Source of the DNA: CAG-791 sp045546175 | GTDB taxonomy: Bacteria; Bacillota; Clostridia; Lachnospirales; Lachnospiraceae | Length of the DNA: 64,000 nt | Direction: 5' to 3' | NCBI GenBank assembly: GCA_045546175.1 | Contig: JAZQCI010000094.1 | Coordinates: 1-64,000, forward strand | In this document: in pieces, positions 17,814-26,461 of the stretch | How positions within the stretch are numbered: the stretch's first letter is position 1 | How the letters are laid out: each line of letters opens with the position of its first letter | Position numbers and translations under genes: made by a program | Notes under the pieces: model-generated | Seen by the model: only the letters and a program-made list of their open reading frames with translations | Told to the model about the DNA's origin: nothing | Database searches by the model: none

Positions 17814-19175
17814 TCAGAAGCTGAAATACATAAAGGGGTTGCTTTCGGAGATCACGATCCTGTAGACGCAGATCCAGAAGACGGCGGTCAGGGTTAGGAT
17901 CACCGGCAGCCGCGTCCTGTTCTTGACGATCAGCCTGTACCAGTGCGGCGTACACAAAAGCAGGCTGACAAGAAGGAGCGGCCAGTAGATCATGATCTGT
18001 TTCATAAAGTCCCCGGTGTTGACGTTGATCCCGCTTCCGAAAAACGGAAACAGCCTCTCGAAATAGATCCGCAGATCTTTCAGGTTCGGAATCGCGAAGA
18101 TCACCCAGGTCAGCGGTATGAAGAACCAGACATGCAGGTGACCCAGCAGAGGAAAGGCGCTGATCAGTCCGCCGACAACAAATTTCTCCCAGACGATCAG
18201 AAGAAACAGTACGAATCCCCACAGGACAAAATTGGGAGTGATGCCGTGCCAGAGTCCTGTCAGGAGCCAGACGACAAGAAGATTGAAGATCGTCCGAAGT
18301 TTCCCTTTTCTGTTTCCTCCCAGCGGGATATAGACGTAATCCCGGAACCAGGCGCCCAGCGTTGCGTGCCAGCGGCGGTAGAAATCCGCTATGCCGCAGG
18401 CCCAGTAGGGATGTAAGAAGTTTACGACAAAATGAAAGCCCAGCATCAGCCCGATGCCGGCCGCCATGAGGGAATACCCCCAGAAATCCATATAAAGGCG
18501 CAGAGAATAGCCCACCGCGCCCATCCAGGCCAGGGGCGTCGAGATGCTCTCAAAGCCGATCTTCTCGATCTCATTCCAGAGAGTGCTCAGAGGATCCGCC
18601 AAAAGAACCTTCATTCCAAGTCCCAGGACAAAGAAGAAGAGGCCGTCGCTGAAGGCCTTGGGGGTGACCGTTCTCTCCCGCTTCTCAAATCCGACGTTGT
18701 TCCACCGCATGATAGGGCCCTGGGTCACCTGCGGGAACATGGTAAAATAGACCACCGTGTCCATGATGTCCGGACGCCTTGTGATCTCTCCCCGGAAGAG
18801 ATCCGCCTGATAGGAGATCATCTTGAACAGATAGAAGCTGAATCCCAGAGGCAGCATGAACCCGCGGGAGAGTCCCGACATCACTTTAAAGAGAATGAGC
18901 GATCCGGCGTCGATTAAGATCGCCAGATAAAAAGCTCTTTTGTTGCTTGCCTTTACGCCTCCCTTATCGGCGGAGAACACCATCTGTCCCAGTATATAGT
19001 TGACGATCGTGAGCGCTGTTAAAAGGATGGCCATGCGCCCCGCTCCCATGGCATAGAAAATAATGCTCCCGAAAAACAGGACCACTTCCCTGAACCTCGC
19101 GGGCGTAATAAAATACACGATCAAAAAAACAGGAAAAAACCTGAATAGAAAAGTCAGGCTGTTGAATAATACCAT
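17814..19175 (-). CDS. MBOAT-family O-acyltransferase (AlgI-like)
   Basis: This is a polytopic membrane protein of 453 aa with about ten helices. The MBOAT signature is intact: FYRRWHATLGAWFRDYVYIP and the catalytic His in WLLTGLWHG. It resembles AlgI, PatA and DltB and should move acetyl groups from the cytoplasm for polysaccharide or wall-polymer acetylation together with the SGNH hydrolase gene downstream. Its start is preceded by AAGGGATAACTAA. folC lies upstream with 43 bp between. Confidence 0.92.
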   Translation of the reverse strand: MVLFNSLTFLFRFFPVFLIVYFITPARFREVVLFFGSIIFYAMGAGRMAILLTALTIVNYILGQMVFSADKGGVKASNKRAFYLAILIDAGSLILFKVMSGLSRGFMLPLGFSFYLFKMISYQADLFRGEITRRPDIMDTVVYFTMFPQVTQGPIMRWNNVGFEKRERTVTPKAFSDGLFFFVLGLGMKVLLADPLSTLWNEIEKIGFESISTPLAWMGAVGYSLRLYMDFWGYSLMAAGIGLMLGFHFVVNFLHPYWACGIADFYRRWHATLGAWFRDYVYIPLGGNRKGKLRTIFNLLVVWLLTGLWHGITPNFVLWGFVLFLLIVWEKFVVGGLISAFPLLGHLHVWFFIPLTWVIFAIPNLKDLRIYFERLFPFFGSGINVNTGDFMKQIMIYWPLLLVSLLLCTPHWYRLIVKNRTRLPVILTLTAVFWICVYRIVISESNPFMYFSF

Positions 19176-19218
19176 TTAGTTATCCCTTAGCTGCAGGCTC
19201 ACCGTGGGGGCCTGCGCG

Positions 19219-20568
19219 TTATTCCGTAAGCAGGTCTCTCATCTCCCCGATCAGGTACAGAGAACCCGCCGCAAAGACGAGGTCCCTCTCATCCCTGCGC
19301 ATAATAAATGTTTCAGCCGCGTCTCTCACAGACGCGGTCTCATGGACCCTGACACCGGCAGAATCCTGATTCATATTCTCGCTGACACACGCGCGGAGCG
19401 TTTCGGCGTCCAGCGCGCGGCTCCCTTCCATGGGCACCGCCGCAATATCGGTAAACAGGCCGGAGCGACTGATCATTCCCAGCTCCTCCCGATAGCTCTT
19501 GTCCTTTACACAGGAAAAGAGTAAGAAAACGCGGCCCACCTTGCCCTTTTTGCGCTCGGTGTCGGTGATCATCTTCACGCTCTCCAGGAAAGCTCTTATG
19601 CCGTCCGGATTGTGCGCGCCGTCGATCCAGACCCTGGGAAGGATCTCTTCCATCCGACCCGGCCAGGAGGCCTTTTCCACCCCTCTTATGATCATTTCGG
19701 GGTCATACCTGCCGATTTTCCGGAGCAGGATCCCGCATGCGGTCACAGCCAGCGCCGTGTTCTCGCACTGATAGAGTGCTCTGTCCGGAATATTGATCCG
19801 CAGATTTTTATCATACCGACTGTCCAGTAAAAAATCAATGCCGTTCTCGTCCGCCCTGTTGATCCTCCAGGACTCCCGGGACAGCTCGAAGGCGGGCGCG
19901 CCGACCCGCGCAGCCGTCTCCCTGATCACTTCACAGGCCTGTTCGGGCTCTGTCAGATACACCGCAGGGCAGCCTTTTCTGAGTATTCCGGCCTTTTCCC
20001 CTGCGATCTGTTCGATCGTATCTCCCAGGTAAGCCGTGTGGTCGATCCCGATCCTTGTGATCACTGTGACAGTCTTTTCTTCAACGGAATTTGTGGCGTC
20101 CAGCCGCCCTCCCAGTCCGGTCTCCAGGACCAGATAGTCCGGCTTTTGATCCCGGAACCACAGCATAGCCATCATAAAGAGCATTTCAAAATAGAGAAGG
20201 TGCGGCAGCGCGTCCGGACCGCTCCGGTTGCACGCCTCCTTCACGGTATCGAAATAGCCGAGAAACTCCTCCTCGGAGATCATTTTCCCGTCGATGGACA
20301 TTCTCTCCCTTATTACGGAGAGATGGGGAGAAATGAAGAGTCCGACGCTAAAGCCCGCTTCCCTCAGGCAGGAGGCGATCCTCGCGCATACGCTCCCTTT
20401 TCCGTTGGTGCCGGCCACATGGATGATCTTCATGCCGCGCTCGGGATGTCCGAACAGGTCAAGGTATCTTTTGACATTTTCCGGACTGCTCTTTTTTGCA
20501 AAAAGAGGCGTCGAGTCCAGATATTCGACGGCTTCCTTCATCTTCTGCGCGCGCTCTTTGGTGTTCAT
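19219..20568 (-). CDS. folC: Folylpolyglutamate synthase / dihydrofolate synthase
   Basis: FolC adds glutamate to dihydropteroate and to folates. The P-loop HVAGTNGKGSVCARIAS is near residue 50, and the later WIDGAHNPDGIRAF motif binds glutamate. At 449 aa it has normal length. It follows valS in the same orientation, a common Gram-positive order (valS-folC), here with a hairpin between the two genes. Confidence 0.95.
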   Translation of the reverse strand: MNTKERAQKMKEAVEYLDSTPLFAKKSSPENVKRYLDLFGHPERGMKIIHVAGTNGKGSVCARIASCLREAGFSVGLFISPHLSVIRERMSIDGKMISEEEFLGYFDTVKEACNRSGPDALPHLLYFEMLFMMAMLWFRDQKPDYLVLETGLGGRLDATNSVEEKTVTVITRIGIDHTAYLGDTIEQIAGEKAGILRKGCPAVYLTEPEQACEVIRETAARVGAPAFELSRESWRINRADENGIDFLLDSRYDKNLRINIPDRALYQCENTALAVTACGILLRKIGRYDPEMIIRGVEKASWPGRMEEILPRVWIDGAHNPDGIRAFLESVKMITDTERKKGKVGRVFLLFSCVKDKSYREELGMISRSGLFTDIAAVPMEGSRALDAETLRACVSENMNQDSAGVRVHETASVRDAAETFIMRRDERDLVFAAGSLYLIGEMRDLLTE

Positions 20569-20610
20569 CCCGTTTCTGTTTCCTTTCCGGCGATATGGTC
20601 ATAAGATTAA

Positions 20611-20633
20611 GGGCGCGGTCTTAAACCGCGCCC
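20611..20633 (-). terminator. Strong hairpin between valS and folC
   Basis: GGGCGCGGT and ACCGCGCCC form a perfect 9-bp GC-rich stem with a 5-base loop. On the minus strand the following TTAATCTTATG is only mildly T-rich, so it may cause partial termination after valS. Confidence 0.5.
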
Positions 20634-20700
20634 CTGTGTTCAGATCGGCAGCTGTCATCTGCACGGTCGGAAAATCGTGAAAAAAGTCTATGTAAGTCGT

Positions 20701-20736
20701 ATCAGAGCTTCTATCAGAGCTTCTATCAGAGTTTCT
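20701..20736. repeat. Three 12-bp tandem repeats over the valS stop codon
   Basis: The unit ATCAGAGCTTCT occurs twice without change (20701-20712 and 20713-20724), followed by a third copy with one substitution that contains the valS stop codon. As the unit is a multiple of three, the TGA stop recurs in frame in each copy. Confidence 0.9.
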
Positions 20737-23425
20737 TCAGATTCTCAAGTTCCTCTCTGACGCGCTTCATCTGCTCTTCATAAGCTTTCTGCTTCTCTTT
20801 TTCGGCTTCGATCTTGGCAGCGGGAGCCTTGGCGAGGAATTTCTCATTGCTGAGCATTCCCGCGCTCCTCTTGAGCTCGCCCTGCAGTCTCTTCTCTTCC
20901 TTTTCAAGTCTCGCGATCTCGGCGGCTACATCCATGAGATCCGCAAGAGGAAGGTAGAGGGCCGCGAAGGGAAGGATCATGCTGAGCGCTCCGTCCGGAA
21001 CTTCCGCCTTGTCCTTGCACAGGACTGTGTCGGATGCGCTGGCAAGCGTCTCGAAGAACATCTTGTTCTCGGCGAACATGGAGAGCACTTCGTCCTTGTC
21101 GGAGACGACATAGATCTTGGCCTTTCTCGAAGGCGCGACCTGTCTCTCATTTCTGACGGCGCGGACAGCGCGGACGGCGTTCTTGATATTCTCGATCGCC
21201 TCTTCCTCGTGAGGGAAGCGGAAGTCCTCGCGCGGCAGCGGCCAGGAAGAGATCATGATGGACTCTTCCTTGCTCTGGACGGTGGTGAAGATCTCCTCCG
21301 TGATGAAGGGCATATAAGGATGCAGGAGCTTAAGGCCGGTGATCAGGACCTTCTGAAGGGTCCAAAGCGCGGCGAGCTTACTCTGCGTGTCATCCGTCTT
21401 GTAGAGCCTGGGCTTGACCATCTCGATGTACCAGTCGCAGAACTCGTCCCACATAAAGTCGTAGACTTTCTGGACCGCGATGCCCAGCTCGAATTTGTTC
21501 ATGTTATCCGTGACAGCGGCTACGGTCTCGTCCATGCGGGACAGGATCCATTTGTCCTCCGCGCAGATACCCGCGGGCACCTTGTCCGCGTCGATGAGGG
21601 CCTCAAGAGCCGCTTCCTCGGGCGAACCTTCCTCGGGAAGGTTCATCATGATAAATCTGGACGCGTTCCAGATCTTGTTGGCGAAGTTTCTGTTGGCGAT
21701 GACTCTCTCGTCGTAGAAGCGCATATCGTTGCCGGGCGCGTTGCCGGTGATCAGCGTCATGCGCAGCGCGTCCGCGCCGTAATCCGCGATGATCTGCAGA
21801 GGATCAATGCCGTTTCCGAGGGACTTGGACATCCTGCGTCCCTGGGAATCCCTGACAAGGCCGTGGAAAAGGACGCTCTTAAAAGGTCTCTCTCCCATCT
21901 GCTCGTAACCCGAGAAGATCATTCGGATGACCCAGAAGAAAATGATGTCATAGCCGGTGACCAGGACGTCGGTGGGATAGAAATATTTGAGGTCTTCTGT
22001 CTGCTCGGGCCAGCCCAGTGTGCTGAAAGGCCACAGGGCGCTGGAGAACCAGGTGTCCAGTGTGTCGGGATCCTGGGTAAAATGCGTGCAGCCGCACTTA
22101 GGGCAGACGGTCGGCTCTTCTTTGGCGACGACGATCTCGCCGCACTGATCGCAGTAATAAGCGGGAATTCTGTGGCCCCACCAGAGCTGACGGCTGATGC
22201 ACCAGTCGCGGATGTTGTCCGTCCAGTTGAAGTAGGTCTTCTCCATGCGCTTGGGGATCAGCTGGATGTCGCCCTCTTTGACGGCCTTGACGGCGGGCTT
22301 AATGAGCTCGTCCATCTTGACGAACCACTGCTGCTTGATCAAAGGCTCGACGGTCGTGCCGCATCTGTCATGTGTGCCGACATTGTGGCTGTAATCTTCA
22401 ATGCGGACAAGAAGGCCCATCTCGTCAAGTTCCTTGACAATCTGCGCTCTCGCCTCATATCTGTCCATGCCGCAGAACTTGCCGCCGTTCTCGTTGATGG
22501 TGGCGTTGTCGTTCATGATGTTGATCTCGGGCAGGTTATGGCGCTTTCCGACCTCGAAGTCGTTGGGGTCGTGGGCGGGCGTGATCTTGACGACGCCGGT
22601 ACCGAATTCCCTGTCGACATACTCGTCGGCGACGATCGGGATCTTTCTGTCCACGAAAGGAAGCCACACATAGCGGCCGATCAGGTCTTTATAGCGGTCA
22701 TCTTCGGGATGAACGGCGACGGCCGTATCACCGAGCATGGTCTCGGGACGGGTGGTGGCAAACTCAAGGAATGTGGTCTTGGAGATCTGTCCGTCCTCCT
22801 CGATCAGGGGATACTTGATGTGCCAGAAATGGCCCGCCTGCTCCTCGTACTGCACTTCCGCGTCGGAAATAGAGGTGTTGCACACAGGGCACCAGTTGAT
22901 GATCCTGCTTCCCTTGTAGATCCACCCTTTCTCATGCATCTTGACGAAGACTTCCGTGACGGCTTTGTTGCAGCCCTCATCCATTGTGAAGCGCTCGCGG
23001 TCCCAGTCGCAGGAAGAACCCAGCTTTTTGAGCTGGTTGACGATCCTGCCGCCGTACTCCTTGCGCCAGTCCCAGCAGTACTCGAGGAATTTCTCGCGGC
23101 CCAGGTCCTGCTTGCTGATGCCCTGCTCCTTGAGGTTGCCAATAATCTTGACTTCCGTCGCAATGGAAGCGTGGTCCGTTCCGGGCTGCCAGAGGGCGTT
23201 GTAGCCCTGCATGCGCTTCCAGCGGATCAGGATATCCTGCATGGTATTGTCCAGGGCGTGGCCCATGTGAAGCTGACCTGTGATATTCGGCGGCGGGATC
23301 ACGATCGTGAAGGGCGTCTTGCTGTGATCCACCTCGGCGTGGAAGTACTTCTTTTCCTCCCAGTTTTTATAGATCCGGTCCTCAATTCCCTGAGGATCAT
23401 AAGTCTTGGCGAGCATCTTTCGCAT
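20726..23425 (-). CDS. valS: Valyl-tRNA synthetase
   Basis: ValS charges tRNA-Val. It has the class I signatures PPPNITGQLHMGHALD (HIGH type) and RRMSKSLGNG (KMSKS), a CP1 editing domain, zinc-binding CDQCGEIVVAKEEPTVCPKC and a C-terminal coiled coil rich in Lys and Glu (last 60 residues). At 899 aa it has normal length. The start has AAGGAGACTACAAAA. I looked for a T-box leader (the AGGGTGGAACCGCG element) upstream and saw none. A DUF4250 gene lies 120 bp upstream. Confidence 0.97.
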   Translation of the reverse strand: MRKMLAKTYDPQGIEDRIYKNWEEKKYFHAEVDHSKTPFTIVIPPPNITGQLHMGHALDNTMQDILIRWKRMQGYNALWQPGTDHASIATEVKIIGNLKEQGISKQDLGREKFLEYCWDWRKEYGGRIVNQLKKLGSSCDWDRERFTMDEGCNKAVTEVFVKMHEKGWIYKGSRIINWCPVCNTSISDAEVQYEEQAGHFWHIKYPLIEEDGQISKTTFLEFATTRPETMLGDTAVAVHPEDDRYKDLIGRYVWLPFVDRKIPIVADEYVDREFGTGVVKITPAHDPNDFEVGKRHNLPEINIMNDNATINENGGKFCGMDRYEARAQIVKELDEMGLLVRIEDYSHNVGTHDRCGTTVEPLIKQQWFVKMDELIKPAVKAVKEGDIQLIPKRMEKTYFNWTDNIRDWCISRQLWWGHRIPAYYCDQCGEIVVAKEEPTVCPKCGCTHFTQDPDTLDTWFSSALWPFSTLGWPEQTEDLKYFYPTDVLVTGYDIIFFWVIRMIFSGYEQMGERPFKSVLFHGLVRDSQGRRMSKSLGNGIDPLQIIADYGADALRMTLITGNAPGNDMRFYDERVIANRNFANKIWNASRFIMMNLPEEGSPEEAALEALIDADKVPAGICAEDKWILSRMDETVAAVTDNMNKFELGIAVQKVYDFMWDEFCDWYIEMVKPRLYKTDDTQSKLAALWTLQKVLITGLKLLHPYMPFITEEIFTTVQSKEESIMISSWPLPREDFRFPHEEEAIENIKNAVRAVRAVRNERQVAPSRKAKIYVVSDKDEVLSMFAENKMFFETLASASDTVLCKDKAEVPDGALSMILPFAALYLPLADLMDVAAEIARLEKEEKRLQGELKRSAGMLSNEKFLAKAPAAKIEAEKEKQKAYEEQMKRVREELENLKKL

Positions 23426-23544
23426 TTTTGTAGTCTCCTTGGTCCTTTATCTTTTGTCAGAGCCGCCCCTTTGAGGAAAGGCGCTGAATGATTACATATT
23501 ACGAACAAATATATATTTGCTTAAGTCTTTTGTCAATTCCGGCT

Positions 23545-23718
23545 TCAGAGGAACTGATTGCGGGCCGGTATATAGTCGTAATCGGCCTCTTTGAGCTTGG
23601 CGACGATCTCCTCTTTATTAAGTTCGAGGTCATCGCAGAGGGCGTCCAGCGACGCGTACTGGTCTCTCAGCTTCATATTAAGAAAACTTGCGAGCATATC
23701 GGGATCTGAAGGCAGCAT
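23545..23718 (-). CDS. DUF4250-family small protein
   Basis: This gene encodes 57 residues beginning MLPSDPDMLASFLNMKLRDQ and ending YIPARNQFL, after a very good site (AAAGGAGGAGATC before ATG at 23718). The N-terminal LP-DPDML-SF-N-KLRD pattern and the C-terminal Y-P-RNQF pattern match what I know of DUF4250, a short helical family common in gut Firmicutes. Its function is unknown. It sits upstream of valS in the same direction and diverges from azlC. Confidence 0.85.
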   Translation of the reverse strand: MLPSDPDMLASFLNMKLRDQYASLDALCDDLELNKEEIVAKLKEADYDYIPARNQFL

Positions 23719-23864
23719 GATCTCCTCCTTTACTTTTTTGCAGGGCAGTTAACTGAAAATAATTCAGTATAGATTCTGCCCATTCTGCGGTGCACATTCC
23801 ATCCGATGATGGTATAATTCATATTTGCAACGTAAACCATTGTACCATAAAAGTATTGGAAATT

Positions 23865-24617
23865 ATGACTCAAACTTCTGAAAAAACACAAGAAATCACG
23901 GCCGGAGCGCGTCAGCTTCCCTGGTTTGTGCGCGGACTCCGCGACGGAATCCCGATCTGCATGGGATATTTTGCCGTTTCCTTTGCGCTAGGCATCACGG
24001 CCAGAGGGATCGGCATGACCGCGCTGCAGGCAGGTCTTATGTCTGCGGGAATGGTCGCGTCGGCGGGCGAGTTCGCTGCGATCAACCTGATTGCCTCCCA
24101 CGCCGGCGTATTTGAGATGATCACCACCTGTATCGTCGTCAATATGCGCTATTTCCTGATGAGCTGCTCGCTCTCACAAAAGCTCAGCCCGGATCTTCCT
24201 TTTTACCACAGATTTCTCCTCCCCTACTGTATCACGGATGAGATCTTCGGCCTTTCCTCGGCTGTAAAGGGATATCTGGAGCCAAAATATACTTACGGCA
24301 TGACGATCGTCTCTGTCGCCGGCTGGACGACCGGCACCGTGCTCGGCGTCCTTTTGGGAAACATTATGCCCGGCTGGGCGGTCAACGCGCTGAGCGTATC
24401 CCTCTACGGCATGTTCCTGGCCATCATCATTCCGCCCGCCAGACAAAACCGTTTTATCCTCTGTCTTGTCGTGGTATCCATGACGGCCAGCGGACTCTTT
24501 TCCGTGCTCCCCGTGCTCAAAGAGATCTCCGTCGGCTTCAAGGTCATCATCCTCACGCTTGTGATCGCGAGCATTGCCGCACTGATCCATCCCGTGGAAG
24601 AAAGGAAGGAAGCATGA
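23865..24617 (+). CDS. azlC: AzlC family branched-chain amino acid exporter subunit
   Basis: This is a membrane protein of about 250 aa. The AzlC signature is clear at the start (GLRDGIPICMGYFAVSFALG), followed by AGEFAAINL and MRYFLMS. AzlC and AzlD together export branched-chain amino acids. I chose the ATG at 23865; an in-frame upstream ATG at 23790 has no ribosome site. TATAAT at 23813-23818 could be the -10 box. azlD overlaps the end by 4 bp. Confidence 0.93.
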   Translation: MTQTSEKTQEITAGARQLPWFVRGLRDGIPICMGYFAVSFALGITARGIGMTALQAGLMSAGMVASAGEFAAINLIASHAGVFEMITTCIVVNMRYFLMSCSLSQKLSPDLPFYHRFLLPYCITDEIFGLSSAVKGYLEPKYTYGMTIVSVAGWTTGTVLGVLLGNIMPGWAVNALSVSLYGMFLAIIIPPARQNRFILCLVVVSMTASGLFSVLPVLKEISVGFKVIILTLVIASIAALIHPVEERKEA

Positions 24618-24922
24618 ACAGCAATTACGTCTATTTCTCACTCCTCGTCATGTGTCTCACCGTATACTGCATCAGAATGCTTCCGTTTCTGGTCTTCAGA
24701 AAAGAGATCACCAACCCGTTTGTGCGCTCTTTTCTGTACTATGTCCCTTACGTGACCCTCGCCGTCATGACATTTCCGGCGATCGTCACCGCTACCGACA
24801 ATGTATGGTCAGGCCTTGCGGCGCTGATCGTAGGCCTTCTGGCCGCGTGGTTTAAAGGCGATCTGTTCTTTGTCGCCGTCTCCTGCTGCGTGACGGTATT
24901 TCTCACCGGGCTCATCTTCTGA
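24614..24922 (+). CDS. azlD: AzlD family branched-chain amino acid transport subunit
   Basis: This is a small integral membrane protein of 102 aa with three to four helices and the AzlD-type start with ITNPFVRSFLYYVPYVTLAVM. It overlaps azlC by ATGA, which indicates translational coupling and a shared complex. Confidence 0.92.
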   Translation: MNSNYVYFSLLVMCLTVYCIRMLPFLVFRKEITNPFVRSFLYYVPYVTLAVMTFPAIVTATDNVWSGLAALIVGLLAAWFKGDLFFVAVSCCVTVFLTGLIF

Positions 24923-24992
24923 CCCGGGAGAAGGGAAAATGACCTCGAGCGTCCGTTTATGGTTTTTTAATACACTTTTTTCCTTTTATTTC

Positions 24993-25020
24993 TTGAAATC
25001 ACCATTCTATACACTACAAT
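24993..25020 (+). promoter_or_regulatory. Candidate promoter of the zinc-ribbon protein gene
   Basis: TTGAAA at 24993-24998 and TACAAT at 25015-25020 are separated by 16 bases in an AT-rich stretch, about 60 bp before the start codon. The rest of the 160-bp gap after azlD shows nothing else. Confidence 0.5.
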
Positions 25021-25082
25021 GAATTACGAATGGGATACTTTTTGGGCTGAAAATAAGATTACAAAGGAATGTGATTACATCT

Positions 25083-25490
25083 ATGATCGAGAATTTAAAG
25101 TATCGTTTTTCCAGATTCATGCATGGCAGATACGGAGTGGACAGTCTTTCCCGCTTTCTCTCCTTTTTTCTTCTCGCCTTCATTGTAGTCGGGATGTTTA
25201 TACGGATCCCATTTTCCGGGCTGATCACGCTTGTGATCCTCGTGATCCTCTATTGGAGAATGTTCTCCAGAGACATTCCCAGGCGATATGAAGAAAACCA
25301 GAAATTCCTGCAGCTGCGCGACAAGCTGATGGGCCGCTTCTCAAGCTTCGGGAGCAATATGTCCCAGTTAAAGGACTATCACATTTACAAATGCGCCCGC
25401 TGTAACCAGAAGATCCGCATTCCGCGGGGTAAAGGCCATATCATGGTGCGGTGTCCGAGGTGCGGATACGAATTTCACAAAAAGAGCTGA
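25083..25490 (+). CDS. Membrane protein with C-terminal zinc ribbon
   Basis: This protein has 135 aa from the ATG at 25083. It has two membrane helices (about residues 24-60), a basic cytoplasmic stretch and a C-terminal zinc ribbon with CARCNQKIRIPRGKG followed by CPRCGYEF. The ribbon resembles those found in rubredoxin-like or zinc-ribbon regulatory tails. Its function is unknown. It lies upstream of the DUF5685 and J-domain genes, with a hairpin between. Confidence 0.75.
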   Translation: MIENLKYRFSRFMHGRYGVDSLSRFLSFFLLAFIVVGMFIRIPFSGLITLVILVILYWRMFSRDIPRRYEENQKFLQLRDKLMGRFSSFGSNMSQLKDYHIYKCARCNQKIRIPRGKGHIMVRCPRCGYEFHKKS

Positions 25491-25492
25491 TC

Positions 25493-25520
25493 AAAGCGGC
25501 CGGTCCTCCGGCCGCTTTCT
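25493..25520 (+). terminator. Hairpin after the zinc-ribbon gene
   Basis: AAAGCGGCCGG and CCGGCCGCTTT form a perfect 11-bp stem with a 4-base loop just three bases after the stop codon. Only CTTAT follows, so termination may be partial. Confidence 0.65.
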
Positions 25521-25579
25521 TATGTTATACTACTGTTGTAATTTGTCTGGTATTCAATCAGAAAAGGAGCTTCTCTATT

Positions 25580-26461
25580 ATGTTCGGTTATGTCGTCGTC
25601 AATGAACAGGAACTTAAGATCCGCGAGTTCAACCTCTACCGCTCTTATTACTGCGGGATGTGTATGGACCTGAAGGACCACTACGGACAGACGGGAAGGC
25701 TCACGCTCAGTTATGACACGGTCTTTCTCTCCCTTCTCCTGACCGGCCTCTATGAGCCGCAGGAAGTTAAGCGCACTATTCGATGTGTCGTACACCCTTT
25801 TGAAAAACACGCGACGAGTCGGAACGAGTACACCCGCTACGCCGCCGACATGGGCATCATCCTCTCCTATTATTCCTGTCTGGACGACTGGAATGATGAG
25901 AAGTCGAAGAGCAAAAGATTGTATGCCGCAGCTTTAAAAAGCGGATGTGAAAAGGCGGCGGCTCTCTATCCCGAGAAGGCGTCCGTGATTCGCGACAGGT
26001 TGGACGCCCTGCATGAGCTTGAAAAGAAGGCCGGGGACACAAACCTGACGCCTGCCGGTGTCCTGGACAGGGCGGCCAATATCTTCGGGGAACTGCTCTC
26101 AGAAGTCTTTGACTGCAAAAAGGACACCTGGAGCCCTGCTCTTCGCAGAGTCGGTTTCGAACTGGGGCGCTTTATCTATATTTTGGACGCCTACGACGAC
26201 CTGGAGAAGGATGAGCTCGCAGGGAGTTTCAATCCGCTCCTTCCCATGAAGGACAGGCCCGGATTCGATGAATATGTGCGCGGCATTCTCACAATGGCGC
26301 TCTCCGACTGCACGGCCGCTTTTGAGACGCTGCCGATCGTAGAAAATGTTGATATCCTTCGAAATATACTGTATTCTGGAATATGGTGTAAGTTCGAAGA
26401 AAAGCACAGAAAACGAACGGAGGCGGAAGCTTCCGCGGAAAGGACGTCGCAGAATGAGTGA
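25580..26461 (+). CDS. DUF5685-family protein with two aspartate-rich motifs
   Basis: The start at ATG 25580 follows AAAAGGAGC and gives 293 aa. The N-terminus MFGYVVVNEQELKIREF and the cysteines in YYCGMCMDLK match my memory of DUF5685. The protein is predicted all-helical, without signal peptide. Two acidic motifs about 100 residues apart stand out: DDWND at 102-106 and DAYDDLEKD at 203-211. Their spacing and form recall the DDxxD and second Asp motifs of head-to-head isoprenoid synthases, but this is by eye only. The stop overlaps the start of the J-domain gene by 8 bp, so the two are coupled. Confidence 0.75.
   Translation: MFGYVVVNEQELKIREFNLYRSYYCGMCMDLKDHYGQTGRLTLSYDTVFLSLLLTGLYEPQEVKRTIRCVVHPFEKHATSRNEYTRYAADMGIILSYYSCLDDWNDEKSKSKRLYAAALKSGCEKAAALYPEKASVIRDRLDALHELEKKAGDTNLTPAGVLDRAANIFGELLSEVFDCKKDTWSPALRRVGFELGRFIYILDAYDDLEKDELAGSFNPLLPMKDRPGFDEYVRGILTMALSDCTAAFETLPIVENVDILRNILYSGIWCKFEEKHRKRTEAEASAERTSQNE

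Noticed and set aside
21209..23491. A 760-codon open frame on the plus strand across valS
   Set aside because: It is the antisense shadow of valS in a GC-rich sequence. It has no ribosome site, no recognisable domain and the low-complexity composition usual for such shadows. The same applies to the long plus-strand frames opposite clpC (2619-3830), radA (1151-2083), hydE/hydF and hypF.
23488..23709. A 73-codon plus-strand frame upstream of azlC
   Set aside because: It lies opposite the well-supported DUF4250 gene and has no ribosome site.
23426..23790. T-box riboswitch before valS
   Set aside because: The conserved AGGGTGGNACCGCG element and a following terminator are not found in the upstream region on the minus strand.
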